Source of the DNA: Parabacteroides sp. PM6-13
Lineage (GTDB): Bacteria; Bacteroidota; Bacteroidia; Bacteroidales; Tannerellaceae
NCBI RefSeq assembly: GCF_029892605.1
Contig: NZ_JARXWF010000007.1
Span: forward strand, 124,001-188,000
Direction: 5' to 3'
DNA length: 64,000 bases
The notes under the pieces were generated by a model, which did not search any database, had not been told where the DNA came from, and saw only the letters and a program-made list of their open reading frames with translations. The position numbers and the translations under genes were made by a program. Positions 61,672 to 64,000 of the stretch are shown piece by piece (within the stretch, counting starts at the first letter, position 1; each line of letters begins with the position of its first letter).

Positions 61672-62648
61672 TGATGAAGAAAGAGAATTTGCGTATTGTG
61701 TATATGGGTACGCCGGAGTTTGCTGTGGAAAGCCTGCGTGCTTTGGTAGAAGGTGGCTATAACGTTGTGGGCGTTGTGACTATGCCTGATAAGCCTATCG
61801 GGCGGCATGGTAGCGTTTTGCAGTCGAGTGCGGTCAAACAATATGCGGAATCGGTAGGTTTGCCGGTGCTTCAGCCGGTGAAGTTGAAGGATGAAGGTTT
61901 CCTGGCCGACCTGCGCGCGTTGCAGGCCGACCTACAGATCGTGGTTGCCTTCCGGATGCTTCCCGAAGTGGTGTGGAATATGCCGCGCTTCGGTACGTTC
62001 AACCTGCATGGCTCGCTGTTGCCTCAATACCGGGGTGCTGCGCCGATCAATTGGGCGATTATCAATGGAGAAACGGAAACAGGCGTGACTACTTTCTTTC
62101 TTACGCATGAGATCGATACGGGGAAGATCATTAAACAGGCGAAAATTCCTGTTCAGGACAGCGATAATGTGGGTGATATCCATGATAAACTGATGGCTTT
62201 AGGCGCCGGATTGGTCGTTGAAACCGTTGATTTGTTATTGAATGATGCCATAGACGCTATTCCTCAAGAGACATTCTATACCGATCCTGCTACACTTCGT
62301 CCGGCTCCCAAATTGGATAAAGAGGTATGTCGCATCGACTGGAACCAGCCACTCAAGCGGATATATGACTTTATCCGTGGTCTCTCTCCCTATCCGGCAG
62401 CTTGGGCTGAACTGGTGCCGGCAGAAGGAAAGCCGCAGGCACTGAAGATCTATGAAACAGAAAAGATCGTGAAAGCGCATACCGATGAGATCGGAACCAT
62501 CCTTTCCGATGGCAAAAGTTATATCGATGTGGCCGTTTCCGGTGGTTATCTTAGGCTGTTATCTCTGCAACTGGCCGGAAAAAAGCGGATGAACGCCCGC
62601 GATTTCCTGAATGGCTTCAAGCAAATAAATCATTGTAAACTGATCTGA
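61671..62648 (+). CDS. fmt: Methionyl-tRNA formyltransferase
   Basis: 325 residues from ATG 61671, whose A is the last base of the preceding stop (TGATG). The formyl transferase core has RIVYMGTPEFAVESLRALV, FNLHGSLLPQYRGAAPINWAI (Asn, His and the SLLP folate site) and THEIDTGKII; the C-terminal tRNA-binding domain (about 215-325) includes GLSPYPAAWAEL. It formylates initiator Met-tRNA. Overlap with both neighbours shows translational coupling. The usual partner def is not adjacent in this window. Confidence 0.96.
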   Translation: MMKKENLRIVYMGTPEFAVESLRALVEGGYNVVGVVTMPDKPIGRHGSVLQSSAVKQYAESVGLPVLQPVKLKDEGFLADLRALQADLQIVVAFRMLPEVVWNMPRFGTFNLHGSLLPQYRGAAPINWAIINGETETGVTTFFLTHEIDTGKIIKQAKIPVQDSDNVGDIHDKLMALGAGLVVETVDLLLNDAIDAIPQETFYTDPATLRPAPKLDKEVCRIDWNQPLKRIYDFIRGLSPYPAAWAELVPAEGKPQALKIYETEKIVKAHTDEIGTILSDGKSYIDVAVSGGYLRLLSLQLAGKKRMNARDFLNGFKQINHCKLI

Positions 62649-63025
62649 TGAATCCGGTCAGGCGATCTGTTTATATTGCTTTGGGTACCCTTTTCCTTGG
62701 GTTGGGTACTTTGGGTGTTTTTCTTCCGGTGCTTCCCACCACACCTTTCTGGCTGCTTACCTGCTGGTTCTATATCCGCAGTTCGGACAAACTCTATCGC
62801 CGGGTGATGGCCAACCGTTATTTTGGTACCTACGTCAAGGCCTATATGGAAGACAAGTCCATACCCTTGCGGGGAAAAGTGCTTTCGCTCGTGGTGATGT
62901 GGGTGTCGATGATTTGTACGGTCGTCTTTTTTGTGCCGCTGATGTGGGTACGCATCCTGTTGATCCTCATAGCTATCGGGGTCACTATCCATATACTTTC
63001 TTTTCCTACCCGAAAAAGAGAGTAG
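62648..63025 (+). CDS. YbaN/DUF454-family inner-membrane protein
   Basis: 125 residues, start overlapping the fmt stop by one base (TGATG). YIALGTLFLGLGTLGVFLPVLP followed by TTPFWLLTCWFYIRSS is the DUF454 signature; two C-terminal helices follow (about 78-120). Function unknown. Last gene of the yrdC-led operon. Confidence 0.9.
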   Translation: MNPVRRSVYIALGTLFLGLGTLGVFLPVLPTTPFWLLTCWFYIRSSDKLYRRVMANRYFGTYVKAYMEDKSIPLRGKVLSLVVMWVSMICTVVFFVPLMWVRILLILIAIGVTIHILSFPTRKRE

Positions 63026-63085
63026 GGTTTTCAATAAATGAACGTTTTTATCGTTTTATTTGTATCAGATTAAAATGAGATATAC

Positions 63086-64000
63086 ATGAGACGAACTTTT
63101 ACCCTGCTTTTATTTCTTATCGTTTTGATTTATGCCCGCGAAGGCTATAAAACATGGTGTTCGGCTTGGGAGGTTGAACCGGCTCTGTGCGGTGCTTTGT
63201 CGGATATAGCCGGCGAAGTGAAGGCGATCCCCCTGCAACACGCCCATGGAAAGGCGATCGATAGTGCCCGGCAGGTGCGGCAGGATAGGGGTAACCTGTT
63301 CTTTATCAGCGAGCAGGTGCTTTATCGCTATACCAATCATGGTGAGTTTGTCTGTGCGATTACCGATCCTGCTCAGATGGATCCCCGCATGTATGTGGTC
63401 GATCCAGTGCGAGAGGAATTGATTGTCTTCGGAAACAGAGATGATGTCTATTATTATGATTATAACGGGCAATTGCTCGATAAACGAAAAATGGACGACG
63501 ACGGACAGCCCTATCGCCGGATTCTTTCGGTTAATTGGTCTCAGAACCATCTGTTGTCGATCGAAGAAAATAGCTATACCAACCCGGATACCGGCGAGGT
63601 AAATGTGAAAAAAGAGGTGGTGACCTACGACCGCGATCTGCAACGACTGGATGCCAGAACGCTTTGTGCGGTGGATCTGGGGCGTCCGAGTTTTTTGTTG
63701 GAACTGATCGATCCGCAATTATGTGTCGATCCGGACACAGGCCGCCTGGTGGTGTATAGTCCGTCGATAGATCCGGGTTATTTGCCGTCGGACACGGCCT
63801 ATCTGGAGAACAACTGGCGTACGGAGTTGATGGTGGCTTCGGTAGGTGGATCCGTGCCGGTTGTGCCGGTTCGTCGGGCGGGACGCTTCTGGCTCTCTTC
63901 TCTATATGATGCCCGTGGCGATGAAGAGAATCCCGCCGGTTATACCTTCTATGCTGATCCTGCCCGGCACGAATCTAAGACCGTAGCGGGAGGTATGCAG
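63086..64000 (+). CDS. Exported 6-bladed beta-propeller-like protein, N-terminal part
   Basis: 305 codons are open to the window edge, so the C-terminus is missing. An N-terminal hydrophobic signal (MRRTFTLLLFLIVLIYAREGY, no lipobox cysteine nearby) is followed by a propeller-like pattern: EVKAIPLQHAHG, LFFISEQVLYRYTNHGEFV, YVVDPVREELIVFGNRDDVY, YYDYNGQLLDK. This is the sensor-like propeller layout of DUF4934-type proteins also seen at 52187. Start ATG 63086 is 60 bp after the YbaN-like gene; a separate promoter was not clear. Function unknown. Confidence 0.75.
   Translation, partial: MRRTFTLLLFLIVLIYAREGYKTWCSAWEVEPALCGALSDIAGEVKAIPLQHAHGKAIDSARQVRQDRGNLFFISEQVLYRYTNHGEFVCAITDPAQMDPRMYVVDPVREELIVFGNRDDVYYYDYNGQLLDKRKMDDDGQPYRRILSVNWSQNHLLSIEENSYTNPDTGEVNVKKEVVTYDRDLQRLDARTLCAVDLGRPSFLLELIDPQLCVDPDTGRLVVYSPSIDPGYLPSDTAYLENNWRTELMVASVGGSVPVVPVRRAGRFWLSSLYDARGDEENPAGYTFYADPARHESKTVAGGMQ

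Overview
The window is a piece of a Bacteroidales chromosome. I infer Parabacteroides or a close relative; the genus is not proven. The evidence is a SusD-type glycan-binding protein heading a polysaccharide utilisation locus, lipoprotein signals throughout, promoters with the Bacteroidetes TANNTTTG -7 box, a DUF5687 exporter, BF3164-like and 6-bladed beta-propeller lipoproteins, and an NVEALA peptide gene. No tRNA or rRNA gene was recognised.

Region 1 (1-15.8 kb, + strand) is the distal part of a polysaccharide utilisation locus read as one operon. It holds the end of a SusD protein, a HEXXH/DUF6055 lipoprotein with a fimbrillin-like N-terminal domain, a GH97, a GH127, a second and shorter HEXXH/DUF6055 lipoprotein, a GH43 with two added beta-sandwich domains, a second GH127 and an S9 (DPP-IV type) peptidase, closed by a perfect 15-bp terminator. 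Two GH127, one GH43 and a retaining-type GH97 point to a glycan with arabinofuranose-like and alpha-linked hexose side chains. The two putative metallopeptidases and the S9 peptidase suggest a protein-linked substrate.

Region 2 (16-51.2 kb) is mostly housekeeping and accessory metabolism: PhoH-like ATPase, a YoeB/YefM-type toxin-antitoxin pair, alkaline phosphatase, Xaa-Pro peptidase, an ABC importer with permease and ATPase fused, a Ca2+ P-type ATPase, MetA (with the acetyl-CoA-type residue), a U32 peptidase-like protein, a cyclophilin lipoprotein, a flavin reductase, SDR and ABC/DUF5687 exporter genes, AraC and hybrid-kinase regulators, an M20 dipeptidase, GlyA, a soluble response regulator and kinase pair, NhaA, YigZ, a TlpA-like lipoprotein, RecQ and RecJ.

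Region 3 (51.2-57.9 kb) is visibly AT-richer and accessory. It starts with about 0.9 kb of intergenic repeats, including perfect 33-bp and 44-bp inverted repeats. Then come a beta-propeller lipoprotein, two BF3164-like lipoproteins, an NVEALA cysteine-rich peptide gene, a probable small RNA with its own promoter and terminator, a 22-bp operator-like palindrome, and several decayed genes. This is the best candidate for an undescribed system.

Region 4 (57.9-64 kb, + strand) is a tight operon: YrdC/Sua5, a polyprenyl glycosylphosphotransferase, a ClC channel with CBS domains, Fmt and a YbaN/DUF454 membrane protein, followed by a beta-propeller-like exported protein cut by the window end.

A structured 132-nt intergenic element occurs three times (about 15.8, 26.4 and 51.4 kb), with a 30-nt block identical in all copies. 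It is the most striking non-coding signal in the window.
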